This document shows positions 49,708 through 62,669 of a DNA stretch of 64,000 nt, in pieces. Made by a program: the position numbers and the translations under genes. The stretch is taken from the NCBI GenBank assembly GCA_019916065.1, contig CM034234.1, positions 2,490,963 to 2,554,962 of the forward strand, in the 5' to 3' direction. This stretch comes from Vitellaria paradoxa (lineage: Eukaryota; Streptophyta; Magnoliopsida; Ericales; Sapotaceae). The number at the start of each line of letters is the position of its first letter. Within the stretch, counting starts at the first letter, position 1. Under the pieces are notes generated by a model that saw only the letters and a program-made list of their open reading frames with translations, did not search any database and was not told where the DNA came from.

Positions 49708-50332
49708 CTCTGAGAGAAAAAAGACTTCCAATAACCATTTCTAAAAAAGCATGTTTTATCTCCATTTCAAGGATCAACCATACAAGAAAATTTTGTATCA
49801 ACTGAACCCATAATTTGATATATTGTTTTTAGTGATTACAAATTAATTACAATGTAAATTTATATTACAAAAGAAAAATTTGTAAAAATTACCTGTGCTC
49901 CTCTTCTGTCCACGGAACACCCTTTTTCCTTTCGTGATCAGACGGTCTTGTGGAAGAGCCCTTCCTTCCATAATAAGGGCTACAGAAGTGCTTCAATCCA
50001 TCTTCACAGCCCTGATTGTTCACCCACTCAAAAGTGAAGGGACTTGTGTTGCGGTACCCGGGAATTGGAATAAGGCCCGCCTCTATGTCGCTCACATCCT
50101 CTTCCAATTCTCTGTACCGTCTGATCACGTCCATCACCGTCTTCCCAGGAATCATAGCTGCCACATTGTACCAGCGATCTGGGGTGTCCTTATCAAACAA
50201 AGCAAGCGAATTCTCGAACCTCTTGTTCTCCTCGGGTGTCCATTTGGTCTCTTTGCTTTCTTCAAACAACCAATTTGAGTTTCTTAGAAATGAATACGAT
50301 GGTGGGGACAGAATTTCCATCCCACGGTTCAT
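49133..50332 (-). CDS. DIVARICATA-type MYB transcription factor, 2 exons
   Basis: Nuclear DNA-binding protein of the plant two-repeat MYB-related (DIV) class. Exon 1 is 50332-49893, exon 2 is 49622-49133, and the 270-base intron 49892-49623 has GT (GTAATTT) and AG (ACTTCAG) borders. The junction splits an Arg codon in the second MYB repeat, and the total is 309 residues. Repeat 1 lies at about residues 29-78 ([41 protein letters not shown]). Repeat 2 is at about 139-190 ([32 protein letters not shown]) and ends with the diagnostic [10 protein letters not shown] motif. The linker ERKKG and the post-repeat [16 protein letters not shown] are typical of the class. These factors act in flower asymmetry and, in other members, in stress or ABA responses; the role here is not determined. 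The frame is intact. Confidence 0.93.
49674..49703. repeat. (TC)n microsatellite in the MYB intron
   Basis: Lies in the single intron, about 50-80 bases before the acceptor in transcript sense, where it reads (GA)n. Confidence 0.85.
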
Positions 50333-50507
50333 TGTTTTGGAAGTGGTTATTGAGTGGAATTGGTGGAAGGCATAGATAGAAAAAGGCCACTTAATTCACA
50401 GCTGTGTCTGTCTAAAGAAATACTGAGAGCAAATGCAGAGAAGTGGAGGTTTTTTATGGCCAGAAAGGCATCAAGTCAAGAAGCATCTGAAGTGGGAATA
50501 TGAAAAC

Positions 50508-50532
<25 letters not shown>
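50508..50532. repeat. (CT)n microsatellite upstream of the MYB gene
   Basis: About 12 units followed by T6, about 175 bases 5' of the MYB start codon, in the leader or core promoter. It is (GA)n in transcript sense. Confidence 0.85.
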
Positions 50533-50538
<6 letters not shown>

Positions 50539-50734
50539 GTTTTGTTCTTTTGACGTGAGAATGAGATGGGGAATCTTGAAGAGGCCCACCTTTTCGATGC
50601 CAATGGAAAATTCAGGAAAAAAAAAAAGGAAAAAAACAGATCTTGCTTGTGAATGACAGAACCAAGAACTCTGCACCGGATGTAAAACACAGAAAGGCTG
50701 AGAATGGACTTCCTACTAAAATTTCTAGGCATTA

Positions 50735-52457
50735 GTAGCTCATAAATTAAGACTCAAAAAAACCCAAGTGAAGAAAACGAAGGAAACAGAGAATCAAGAG
50801 GAACTAGGCCAGTTAAAGTAGAAAAAAGAAATGTTCTTCAGGCCGAAAAAAAAAGAGAGAGAGAGAGAAGATGAAAAATTAAAATAAAATAAAGTAGCAG
50901 CTAACAGGAGTGTGAGAGTATAGTATAGAATTGAATTGAATCCAAAAGTGCCAGTGGGCTGTACTTGCTTGTGACGAGGAGAGATCTAAATTGTGTTTAA
51001 TAAAGAGCACAAATAAGAGTAGCAGAAGAAGAGAGTAATGGACGAGGGGGTCAGAGGTGCTGTGTTGTGATTGGCTGGATTGGTGCTTCTGGGGTCTGGG
51101 GCTTCAGGTAAGTTCCCAATTAATTATATGCCACAGAGAGTTAGAGAGCCGGACCAATCAAACACTGACAAGGACAATGTATAATTGAGAGTAAGATCCA
51201 TATGGTTATTTTTGTAATTTGAATAAACCAAAATAGGAAAAAAAAAAAAAAAAAGTTTGGTGATGGTTGCGTTGTCATCTAGCCATGCCAAGAGCTTCTG
51301 ACAATGGCTCACAATGATGGTCAACAATTTTTTGTTGTTTTGGCATGAATATCACTCAGCATTAACTCTTTCCTGCTTTGATGGTAGTACAATGCATGCA
51401 CTACTATATTCCGTATGAATCAAGAGGGTGGGTGGTCTTGTTCACCCTCCATTATTGATTCCTTCTTTCAACTGTCTTTTTATGTGAGAGAGATGATTTT
51501 TACTCCGGTTGGGGCTCTATAATTTATCAAAAAAAAAATTAAAATTTTTTAAAATTATTTATTTTTTATTTTACTATAAAAATTACAAAATTATAATTTT
51601 TATCAATTTTTATTAACTTTTTGACACTTTAAACGCTTCTTTTATAAAAAAAATTTTGAATTAGTGAAAATATTAACTCATACAGGTGAGATGAGATGAG
51701 GTTGAAGTTTCAAGTTTATAGATTATGAGAAATAAATCTATAATTATAAGAAATAAATCTATCTTTTACTTTAATAAGACAAAAGGAAAACAAATTAAAC
51801 CAGCCCATTCCATAACAAAGGAAATCAATGACTTCAACCTTTTCTTTTCTCTAACCAGTGGAAACAAAACCCATTTTCTTCACTTTTTATCTTTTGTCGT
51901 TTTTTTCCTTCTCTTCGATTCAAAGAAAACTATTTTACCATAATTCACAAAGTTGAATTTTGTTTAATGACTCTTACTTTTGAAGAGCAAATTCAAAACC
52001 CCTGGGTGAGAATTTAAAAAAGTTTGACTTACAAGGTGGCTCAAATGAATGCAGGTGTCCTGGTTTCTATTTCTTTATCATTTTTCATCTTAGTACGTGT
52101 CCTAATTTTCTATTCAACAAGAGAAGAGTTTTTGAAGTGGAAGGGTGATTAAGACTTTAATAGAGTATCACAGTCAAAAGTTTTGAATTCAAAATTTATC
52201 ATTACCTGGAATTAAAAATTAATAGTTTTACGTCTTTTTATTTTAAAAATTGATTTGACCACATGTAAGGTCGCCTATGTGGAAAAAAAATAAATTAACA
52301 TAAATAATAAAAGTTCGCAGCTAATTAAATTTTTAGGTGAAATCACAAGTATAAGATAGATTTTTCTTTTTTTAAGTAAAATTTTATTTTTTTAAACTTT
52401 TAATTTCGATATTTTTTCAGCTATTTCAATTACTTTTCTAACTTAAGAACTGGTAAT
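50735..52457. other. Intergenic upstream of the MYB gene
   Basis: No gene recognised. A diverged MITE-like stretch lies at about 51510-51640 (ggggctctataatttatc ... ttgacactttaaacgcttc). The rest is AT-rich and unassigned. Confidence 0.45.
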
Positions 52458-52473
52458 AAATTAGCTTGCTCTT

Positions 52474-52726
52474 TTGGGGTTGGGAAGAAACCCGCAGCCG
52501 CTATCCATGGGTGCGCACTGGATGAAACCCACTCCGTTGCTCTAGCCGGCAAAAAACTACGAGGAGGTAAACCAGCCTAGGTAAGCCCTGGCTGACCGCC
52601 TCAGCCGAGAAAGCTGTTAGATGGCCCTCCACAATTAGAGGAAGGACTGGCTCCAAAAGGAGTCAAACTTAGAATCTATTGGTTCCAGACCCTTTAGCCC
52701 ACTATCCAAACCAATTCGACTATCCG
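52474..52726 (-). mobile_element. tRNA-derived SINE with intact target site duplication
   Basis: A 253-bp GC-richer block. On the minus strand it starts with a tRNA-like head: an A-box-like TAGTCGAATTGG and, about 45 bases on, a B-box-like AAGTTTGACTCC (52659-52670 on the plus strand). The body holds 'ggtttacctcctcgtag', 'gccggctagagcaacggagt' and 'ggatagcggctgcgggtttc', the style of plant Au-like SINE bodies. It is flanked by 16-base direct repeats, aaattagcttgctctt (52458-52473) and aaattggcttgctctt (52727-52742), which match at 15 of 16 positions. Non-coding, probably pol III transcribed when young. Confidence 0.8.
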
Positions 52727-53107
52727 AAATTGGCTTGCTCTTAAAGTAAACGGGGGTAGGCTTAAAGACCGAGAAGAGATTGAGTGATCTCTGCCGATAT
52801 TTAAGTCATGCATAAGCTGCCCTCGTTTCAGAGTGGGAATCCCAAAAAGGCCAAATACAGGTAATTCCACTTGGAGTCATTGTCGAGGCCTGATCGAACT
52901 GATCATCATGGTCCTCCCTGGGCGTGAGAATCCTGCATTTCCTTATTGGAGTACTTTAATTTTCATGAAAATGTTTTCCCAATTCTCACGATCAATCAAC
53001 TTCTCTCCCCAAATATATATATATATATATAAATCAATAAGAATAAAAGTCAAATTTATGAACGTTTATACCCATTCGGGTTTTAAAACGTGGAATTCCT
53101 TGAGGCA

Positions 53108-53110
<3 letters not shown>

Positions 53111-53143
<33 letters not shown>
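53111..53143. repeat. (CT)n microsatellite
   Basis: About 16 uninterrupted CT units. Confidence 0.9.
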
Positions 53144-53146
<3 letters not shown>

Positions 53147-54790
53147 CCAATGGTGATCCACATCCAAAATGATGATTGAATGGGTTAACAGTGACTACAA
53201 TTCATTTTTAAGGTTAATTATAGAAGTTTCTTACAATTGCCAGTAGTGCCGACCATAAATAAGCTCAACTAATTCTCATATTATGAGTAATAATTAAGGG
53301 CAGCAATTTCAGCCAACAATCATGAATTCATTTAATACCGTTCAATTTAATATTTGGCGGTGGTATTTAATCAAAGTTATAAGCATTAATTCTATTAGAG
53401 TCTTTCTTATCAAATAAATTCAAATATAATATTTTAAACTTGATAAAAGTTTAACTTGAGCTCTACCTTTTGTCTAACAAAAATAAAATAATAACTTTAA
53501 CAAACAAATTTAAAAATCTTAACGGTCGGCCAGGTTAAACTCATTTGCAATTGATCTAAAGAAAACATCTCAAATGAAAAAATAAAAAAAAAAATAACAC
53601 ACCGTCACTCTCTTTCTCTCTCCCCTTTGCTTCTTAAATTGGGTTTGATTTATTTTTTCATTTTTTCCCTCTTGACTTTAATTTTTTTTTTTTTTTTTGG
53701 CATGATGATTTGTGGTTAAATGAGTAAAGTTTTTGAGAAAGTACTCAAGCTAGTTATAGCGTAAAGCTCCGAATTGAGTGGAAAATTTAGGTTAGCATAT
53801 TTTAATTCGTCAAAAGAGCCTTCCTCGTGAGGGGCAATATTAAAAACAATAAAATAAAATAAAGAATAGCGTGAAGGCATTTCAACCTCGTCATTAGCGA
53901 AAACATCCTAGGTTACGCCCGAGGATTAGGTAGAGAATTAAGGCAATAAAGAATATCTTAGCATATATGCATTTAGACGTGGAACAGTTTTATATAAGAT
54001 GGGGGTTTGGAGAGAGAATATATAAACACACACACATACATAATGGCCATTGAAGCAGGTGCTCTTTGTCTCATTTTATCACTTCACTTCTTTGTTTGTC
54101 TGATAATCAAATGAAAAGAAATTGAAAGGCTTGCTTTAATTTCATTTATCGCAAGTAACGTTAAAAATACTGAATAGTGGTTGCCTCCACTTGTAATGTA
54201 TTCTTAGGTGGTTGGTTGTTTGCACACCACTCTTTAACCCCCACAAACCTTCTTTAATTGCAAAAGGAAAAAAGAATTGTTCCCCTTGTTTTTGTTTTCC
54301 TCCTTCATTGATCACTCCAAATGAACCCAAACAAAGCTTTCTATTTTTTTTTTTATTTTTATTGGTTAACATGCATGGTGGAGCGCAACTTACAAATATA
54401 TAATAGGCGTATACAAAAGAATGATTGGTTCAGTTATTAAATATATATATATATATATGTATATATAGTCTTAATTTTTATATAATATTCCATAAGCAAA
54501 GAGAGAGTATATGAATAACTACCATTTGAATTTTTATACTTTTGATGAATACCTTTATATATAAATATACATATATATACATACATATAAATGTTAATTA
54601 TTTTAAGTACCTCTTGCAAATGTTTATTAATTATTGTTGACTTCCAACTGTAAGTCCATGGTTTGTTGGGAAGGGAAGTGACAATTTCATTCCATAATAA
54701 AATGGAGACTTTCCATAAATGAAAAGATTCCACCATTCTTGCTTTATTAAGAGCTCAAATGTCTCGAGGGCATCAAAGTTTCAAACATGG

Positions 54791-54948
54791 GTGCATTTAG
54801 ATGGTAAAAAGTGAGATAAAATGAGATAAAATAAAATAAGTTATAAGTTCATAATTCGTATAGTGAGATAAAAAATTAATAATTTTTAAATTTTTTTAAT
54901 ATTTTTTTATCATTTTCCAAAATTTTTTATTACCCTAAACAGAGCCCT
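54791..54948. mobile_element. MITE, GTGCGTTTG-terminus family, copy 4 (reverse orientation)
   Basis: Starts 'gtgcatttagatggtaaaaa' and ends 'ctaaacagagccc'. The interior 'ttcataattcgtatagtgag' is the reverse complement of the core of copies 1 and 3. Confidence 0.65.
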
Positions 54949-55402
54949 ATATTATGTGAGTATCTTGTACATCATGCCAAAGCATGCAAAAGCATTAATT
55001 TAAAAATTAGTAGCAATTGTCATTAATCTTTTCCAAGATTTTGATAACAAGTCAGTAATTCGCAATAAATTAATTTTACTGTTGCTTCAATGGTAATGCT
55101 AATTATAATTTTTTTAAATGATTGAAATTAATGTTATATTGATTAAGTTAAAAGAGTAATCTTAGAAGAGGGATAAAATTATTCCACAAATAAGGAAATT
55201 TCTTACACAATTAGAAGCCCAACAAAGCAGGTTTGAAAGCCCATAGTTGCTATTCTTGTCTTGCTGGACCTTTATCCTTCCCAATGGGTGACGATGGATG
55301 ATCGCATAATTTAATAACAATGAATCGTTATCATACAATTTAATCTTCGATAATCATCAAGCTACAAAAGCTAAGTGAAGCCAACATTTTTTCCATTTTT
55401 CC

Positions 55403-55404
<2 letters not shown>

Positions 55405-55441
<37 letters not shown>
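55405..55441. repeat. (TTA)n microsatellite, about 12 units
   Basis: Perfect trinucleotide run. Confidence 0.9.
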
Positions 55442-57074
55442 CCACGATTAAACTCGCCAGGTGAAGGCAACCCTTTGTGTTTTTTTTTTTTTTTTTGGGA
55501 GGGTGTTTGAATGTTATTAAAATGAGAAAAACGTCATTTAACTCTTTAGCTTCACATATAAATGTTATACTGAATATCAAAATATCTAAAAATACAATTT
55601 ATCAAATATAATTTAAATTTTTATGATAAAAAATAATTTTGGAGAAAATATAATTAGAATTTTGGAATCAGCCTTTTAGGCTGTCTTCCCTTCCCAAACT
55701 CCGCATGCAATGCGAAAGATTTGTTCAATGAGTTGTCCTTTAATAAAATTCCAGTTAATCCAATTAACATACAAAAATACTAATTCTTATATATTTATCC
55801 AAAAACTATAAGTGAATTTTTTCAAAAATTCATCTAACAATTATCCACCCACTTATCGAAATATTTAAAGAGAGGCAACTTACTAATATAATTTAATAAT
55901 AAAAAAATTAAAAACAAATTAGAGAGGACAACTTACTAAAAAAATTTTAGTAGACAACGAATTTCCAACGGGAACCCAGCAACAACTTATTTTTTGATCC
56001 TAAAAAAGTTTTGCTCTAATTCAATTTTTCAAACTTGTGCAATACACAAACAGTTACAAGGCTTAGTAAAGATTTGAAAACTTCCCAATCGGACATGAAT
56101 AGGATTAAATGGGATTCTCTTAAAATCTCACACAAAAATGAATACGATTCCCAAGACAACTACAAATTAATACCCCAAAGTTATTAAGAGCACAATATCT
56201 CTGACTTCTAAATGAATACATAGAAATGACCAATTATTATAGGCATGTTAATTGTTGGCAAAGAATTTTATATTGTTTTATGATCCTTACTGTAGTAAGG
56301 GCAGATTCAAAATTTTTAATTAACGAAGGTAAAAGTTATTTACAATTGATTGATTAGGAGAAAAAGTTGATGTTTTTAATTGTAATAAAATTACTTTTTA
56401 ACATTGAGTATGGTAATAGAATAAAATTTGTAAAAGTAAATATTAAAAAAAAAAAAGAAAAAAAAAATAACTCAAAGTTATGTCAACTTCACAGTTAGTG
56501 GAAGTGATTGGGCCTTGCGTGGTATGGGTGGGCGGGGTAGGTGAAGGTAACTTTTTGTTCAACCCAAAAAATAAAGTGGGCCTTAGGTGCAATTTTCAAA
56601 CGAGTGGGGCATTAATTGCCTTACTGCTGGGCACCGGGCCAACACAGTTTGTTATTGCCGTAGAATGTTCATAATGCTATGGCCCTGTTTGCATGCCGGC
56701 TTTGGTGGTTTTGCGATGTTAATTAGGGAGAGACTAGCTAGAAGAAAGAAAGACTTTCGAATTAATTTGCATTTCAATACATGTATATTTCGTGGAAAAA
56801 TAAAAATAAAAAAATGTAGCTATATATAAACTTAACTTCCCAAAAGCTCTCATAATAATTATTCGAAAAGACTTGAGCAAAACTTTTCCTTCACTCAAGA
56901 AACAATCTGACCTCAGTACTCACGTACATTTTTATTCACTCTCTTTTCCTTTTGTTCGGTCTTCTTCAAATATGCATGTTGTGTTTTTTTTCCCCTCTTT
57001 CCTATAGATTTCCTTTGGTTGTTGAATTGAAATCACACACCGTTTGCATGGCAAATGACAGCGTAGGTGAGCTG

Positions 57075-60000
57075 CTAACACTTGGGAAGATCTTTAGGAG
57101 GTGGCAATAGAGACTCGTTGGGGCCCTTTCCATTGTCCACCAGAAATGCCATCTTTAGCCCCCACGTTGTGTGCACTTCCAAATGGCAATGCAAGAACCA
57201 AACTCCTACAATTATTTACAATGCAATCCCCATCAAAATTGTATTCCAAAAGAGCAGTCGAAGAATTATTCCCAAAAAAAAAAAAAAAAAATCAACCAAT
57301 GCAAATTAATATTGGACTAATTAATTGGATATATGTATATGTATATGTATATAGTCGATTAATAATTAGCTGATCACCTGGATTATCGGCCTGGAATCTA
57401 ATAGCAATCCATCCTCCAGATGGTACTCCAATTGTGTTCCTTTCAACTGGATCAACAAGGTTGAATTTCTTTGGATCTTTCTTGGGGTTGTAGTTTCCGA
57501 GTCCCTTACCAACCGCGAAGAAATTAAACCCATGCAAATGGACAGGGTGGTTCTCTGGGGCTATAATTCCGGTGTCTTGCAAAACAAGTTGAACTGTGGC
57601 ATTGTACGGTAGCCGATAGGCCTTTGTCCCATTCGTGGTCTGTAAATTAGACGGAGGTGTGCCGCTGTAGTTGAAAGAGAACGGCGGATTTCCCGGAAAA
57701 TCAGTGGTGAAAACTCCCTTTAAGTTGAAGTAATGTGCTTGGAGGAGAGCTGTTGTGGGCATTACAAAGGTGACATTGTTAATAGCAGCCACCACCCGGC
57801 TTCCGTTGGCTGCTTTGCAAGTAGGGCATGGGTTAACCCCGAGCCCAACAGTGAAGAAAAGGGAGTGATCGACGGTCAACGGAACCCTAGCAGGGTATTT
57901 TTTTGAATTGAGGCTTCTTAGGGAGTCAATGAAATTGTTGGCGGTTGGGGTGGCATTTTTGGGCGGGGCGGTCGTGAGGGTGGTCGGAGAGCTTGCCAGT
58001 GTGCCGGAGTAGTGGACGGTGGCAGTGGCGGTCAAGTTGTCGACGGCCACCGGAGCGTCCATGAATGGGGAGGCGGCCACCATGTACTTGCCGGAGCCTT
58101 GGTCCGCTGTTAGTATTGCGTTTGTGGTTTGGCCTGGGGCGATCACTATGGTGCCCGTTTTGAAAGGTTTTACGTAGGTGGCATCAACTTCTACCACGGT
58201 AAGCTTGTGTCCTGCAATCTTGAAGAAGAGCTCTTCATTGAGTGCAGCGTTGATTATACGTAGCAGGTAGGTTTTTCCGCTTTCAACACTCAAGGTGAAT
58301 CCTCCTGCAACGTCATTAATTAATTAAGAAGAACCATAGAACAAGTTCTAAAATTATTAATTTAAAATATAGAAATACTATATGTATAAAATAAAAATAA
58401 AGTATTTTTTATTTTTATTTTTTAATTTTAACAAAACTATCACGGTTCTAGTAGAATTTTCTCCTTCTATTTCGGGTTGAAGTGGCATTTTTTTTTTTTT
58501 TATTTAGTAGTACCTTGTGATGGGCATTTGGATACGGGTCCTGGATGTCCGTTGATGGTATGAGCATCTGATACATTTGGCGCCAAACCTGAATTTAGAG
58601 CTTCATTGATCACGGCTTCAGTGTCAGATTTCCACCATTCAGCTGCAAATTTTGATTGTGGGATTAAATATTCATCAACTGAAGTTGGTGAAATTTTAAT
58701 TTCATTTCTAATTTCAATCGATCATAGCTTGAGCTTTACCTAATACAACAACGGCTTCCTTGTCGGGTTTGGGAAATGGATATGGCACACCACGCTTAGC
58801 CAACACCACAAGGGCACCGTGGACGGTGGCCCTTAGCCATAGAATGTGTGCATGCCAAAGAAGTGTGCCCCGTTGCCCTGTTATGGTGAAGTTATATACA
58901 TAAGATTGTCCCGGTTGAATTGGGCATTGTGTTATGTATGCAGGTCCATCAGCCCACCCTGTTCGGAGTTGTCGAATGCCATGCCTAAAAAATAAGAAGA
59001 ATTTTTTTTTATTTTTTAGAAAAAAGAGGTAAATTTTGGATAACATATATGTTAAATTTATAATAATAACTTATTTCTTAGTTAAGTTATGTGCGCAAAC
59101 TGATTTAAACAATATAAATTATAAAAAAAAAATTACAAAATACTCCTGAACTAGTTTTGCTTGAAAAATTATTGTAACAATCGGAGCTAAGAGGTAATTT
59201 GAGACTCACCAGTGGATAGAGACATTGTATTTGACACGGTTGGCGACCTTGACAAGCACTGTATCATGTTCCCTGGCATAGATAGTGGGGCCTGGAAACT
59301 GGCCATTGACGGTGACAATGGGCTTGGTTGAACACAACCGAGTGGTGTTCCTCATCACCACCTGCACAAGTTACCCACAGAACAGAACAGCTTAGTGCGT
59401 GCATATATATATAGATATATATCAGAATTCAAAAGGATATAAATGGGTCTTTGTCGTTAGATGGAGAAATTAAGCAACTATCTGCTTTGAAAATGATGTG
59501 TGGGTGTACCTTCCATGTCCTTAATTCACAAATTTTCTTAGATTTCTTCAACTAATGTTCATTATCGACCAACCATCTTAACTAATATGAACTGTTCATG
59601 ATAATTTATGTTAGAGACTTCCCCATGAAGTATTGCTTTCTCGATCTAATTCTGCCTGCAGTTGTTACGTTACAAGTGAACACGAGAGATTTTGTTTGTT
59701 TCTTTCTTTCTTTCTTTTTTTCATAAGGCAGTCTAGAAAACAAATAAGGGAAGGCCGTATGATCCATTCCATGAACAACATAAGCTCCGGTGACGATGTA
59801 AATTAGAATTTGTTTCATATAACTCACAAATAGTGCACAATGGTTACCTTTGTTTTGAGGGATTGAATGATAGGGTATAACTAATATCATGGAATAATAT
59901 ATAAGATTGAATATAACATGAGATTAATTTTGTGCGTGAGATTATTTTTTTGATATTTGATTGGTGGAATATAAAGGGGGATAAAAGATGTGATTTAATA

Positions 60001-60456
60001 TAAAATGCGACAAAAAATAATTTTGGACTTTTAGATTTTAGAGGAAAACAAATCCAGAGATCGGGTATAAGTAATACTATATCCTCCATGGTATTACTTA
60101 TCCCTCATTTTGAAAGATATGAAATCCAATCTAAAGTTATAATACTACAAACTAAACACATGACTAAAATCAACTTGATCAAAAATAATAAGCTGCTTAT
60201 CTAATCCCTCAATTTTATTCCCCCAAACAAACATTACCTATACGTATATAAATATGTCCTCACCCTCTTTTCTTTTTTTTTTTTTTTTTTTTTTGTAGTT
60301 TTGTACTCCCTTGTATCATGCAGACCTTACGTAGGTATATTTAGCTGGTGAAGATGTACTTACATTAAACTTGTAATGACGAACTCTGCACTCTACTAGT
60401 GCTGGAATCAAGCATGCAATGAGGATCAACACTCGAATATTAATCCAAGGCTCCAT
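57075..60456 (-). CDS. LAC4: LAC4-like laccase (multicopper oxidase), 6 exons
   Basis: Secreted blue copper oxidase that oxidises monolignols in the cell wall and reduces O2 to water. Exons on the minus strand: 60456-60364, 59361-59210, 58984-58740, 58642-58514, 58304-57378, 57205-57075 (93, 152, 245, 129, 927, 131 nt). All have GT...AG borders and give 558 residues. The N-terminus [19 protein letters not shown] is a signal peptide cut near [10 protein letters not shown]. Copper motifs: [28 protein letters not shown] and the C-terminal [14 protein letters not shown] with the type-1 copper Cys. The protein ends DLPKC. Many N-glycosylation sites (NTT, NVS, NFT, NLT). LAC4 resemblance is strong throughout ([54 protein letters not shown]). 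Oddity: GTLLWHAH where Arabidopsis LAC4 has GTLWWHAH. Exon 5 carries a miR397 site. The frame is intact; the gene symbol is by similarity. Confidence 0.95.
58235..58255 (-). promoter_or_regulatory. miR397 target site in laccase exon 5
   Basis: The plus strand reads TCATTGAGTGCAGCGTTGAT followed by T, identical to plant miR397 over the first 20 of 21 bases; only the last base (usually G) differs. The laccase mRNA, from the minus strand, is therefore almost perfectly complementary and would be cleaved. The site encodes IINAALNE. Confidence 0.88.
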
Positions 60457-60563
60457 CGATCTCTCTCTTTCTCTTGCGGATTTGATTTGTCTTTCTGCCT
60501 TTCAGTTGTTTATGTCTCTCTAGCTAGCCAGTTGCACTCAAGCCATGACTGGCCATCGGAACC

Positions 60564-60570
60564 TTATATA
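60564..60570 (-). promoter_or_regulatory. TATA box of the laccase gene
   Basis: TATATAA on the minus strand (in CCTATATAAGG), about 108 bases before the ATG at 60456. Confidence 0.65.
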
Positions 60571-61031
60571 GGTGGCAGGGTTAATATTGCCCCAGTGTCG
60601 TTTTTTCTTTGTTAGGTGAATGGTCTAATTCTTGAAAACAAGATTGCTTAAGAAATTCCAAGGTTTCCCTATGATTTCTTGCATATTACACAAAGTTGTT
60701 TTTTTCCACAGATCAACGTGGTTTTTGAAGCGAAAAGTCTTTTGAGTTCCTTGTCTCATTTAGTTTGATTAGTGCCTTAATCATGACAAATATGGTTACT
60801 TTGTAAATTGGTGGCTAGCTTTCTAGCTAGCTAGTAATCTTTCTTCTTCTTCTTTTTTTTTTTTTTTTTTTTTTAAGTCCCTGCATGGCTTCTATCTAGA
60901 ATTAACTAATTAATTTGAAACATCTAACAGCATATGTGTTGGCGTTACATCCTACCAAAACAAAATAATTAGAATTTTGGCTTTGTTTGCTTGAATTGAA
61001 TTCATCAAATTTGAAACCTACTTTCTTAAAA

Positions 61032-61413
61032 ACCAACCAAATCAAATGAGGCAGCAATTATCAACTGGCTCAGCTGCTAAGGGGCCCAAAAATCTCTTTG
61101 GTTTATTAGTTAATGGTTGTTTACCATTGGGCAACTTAATTTAATTAATTTATTAAATTGTAGTTTATTATTAATTAGTGCATGCAAATTAAAACTGGCA
61201 TTTCACTCTTGCAGGCCGTGAACTAATGGCATGCATATTTATACTATTATATAGATCAACTATTAAGAGTATTTGGTAAAGTATCAAATTTATAAAATTT
61301 TAAATTTGATGATATTTTTTTATTTTTTTTTCTATTAATACCCCTCAACTCTTCAAAACTACTAATACTTTTAATGAAAACTACCAAAAAAAAAAAAATA
61401 GTAGCTACCTACC
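61032..61413. promoter_or_regulatory. AC elements (ACCAACC, ACCTACC) upstream of the laccase gene
   Basis: ACCAACC at 61032-61038 and ACCTACC at 61407-61413 match AC-II and AC-I type elements bound by lignin MYBs. They lie about 0.58 and 0.95 kb before the laccase ATG. Motifs this short also occur by chance. Confidence 0.35.
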
Positions 61414-62669
61414 TAATTAAATAATTTTAATTTTGCATATTTTAGTATTCTTCAACGATCACTCACTATATTTACATTTTTTTTCATCTTTTCTAAATGT
61501 AGTTTAATTATAAATTATTTACTTAAATTTTATTTAAAACTAATCAGACAATATTTTTATAACTGTTATAATGATTTTTTTTAAATTTGTTTGATAATTT
61601 ATATAAAATTAAAAAATATTTACTTAAAAAAAAAAAAAAAAGAGAGAGAGAGAGAGAGGGGGTCCCACAGTGTGTACGCACCTACTTTTAGTGTATCTTA
61701 TCTACATACACGCCAAAACACCATTTGGAAAGTATATGGCCATAATTGAAAGCCAAGGAATATGAGCAAAGCGGCCATACATTTGCGAAGATTCTTTTTA
61801 ATTTTAGCATATTACTCGAGGACATATTAATTTATTTGGCAGTGCCTAAAAGTTTGGGAATGATTGGGCATTGTGATTTTTCTGGGTAGAACAAAAGTGT
61901 TGCAGTGCTACTATATATACTCCTGGTTATGGGTGCAAATTTATTAATGTAAGGCTTAAATTAAAATAAATTAAATTAAATTAAATTAAATTATTTATGG
62001 GTCGAGATTCAAAGTTACAAAATTATTATTGTAAGACTTAAGTTAAAATAAATCAATGTATATATATATATATATATATATGCATGGTTGTCTTGTCTGC
62101 CAAGAATAAACGTATGTGTACACTTACCAAAAAAAGAATAAATATATATAGAGAGCATTTGAAACCTAAAAGTAAAGACAAAGAAAGAAAGATGATTTGG
62201 TTTGAATTCAGTTAGCGAACTTGAGAGCATAGCACTTGCCCTAATTATCATTTATATGAATAGAAAGGTCTGTAAAGCTAATGGAAGCCAGTGATATATT
62301 TTGTTACTTGGCCTTATTACGTACGAATGTGTTTGGGTTATGATTAAACTTGGAGATTAGATTAATTAGAGAGAGAGAGAGAGAGAGAACTAGTATTCTG
62401 AGAGATTGCCAGATGCTTACCCAACCAAGTTTGTATATGGTTGGGAAATGCCTTTCATGTGATGTATTGGGTGCTCTCTGTGCCAACAAAAGCCATCATG
62501 GATTGTTTGGAAGCTAAGATTAACCAACGGTGGGTAATATATAACAACTCATCAACCCCTTCCACTTGGAACATTCCACACCCCAAACCCCCTCTCTCTC
62601 TATCTCTCCCAAAAAAAAAAAAAAATGTACAGAACAGAACATGATTCAGAAATGAGTATTTATCTATGT

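Larger units (their letters stand above)
52743..57074. other. Intergenic between the SINE and the laccase gene
   Basis: No gene recognised. Contains (CT)n at 53111-53143, a MITE at 54791-54948, (TTA)n at 55405-55441, and AT runs near 54440. The ORFs at 56480-56829 are unrecognised. Confidence 0.5.
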
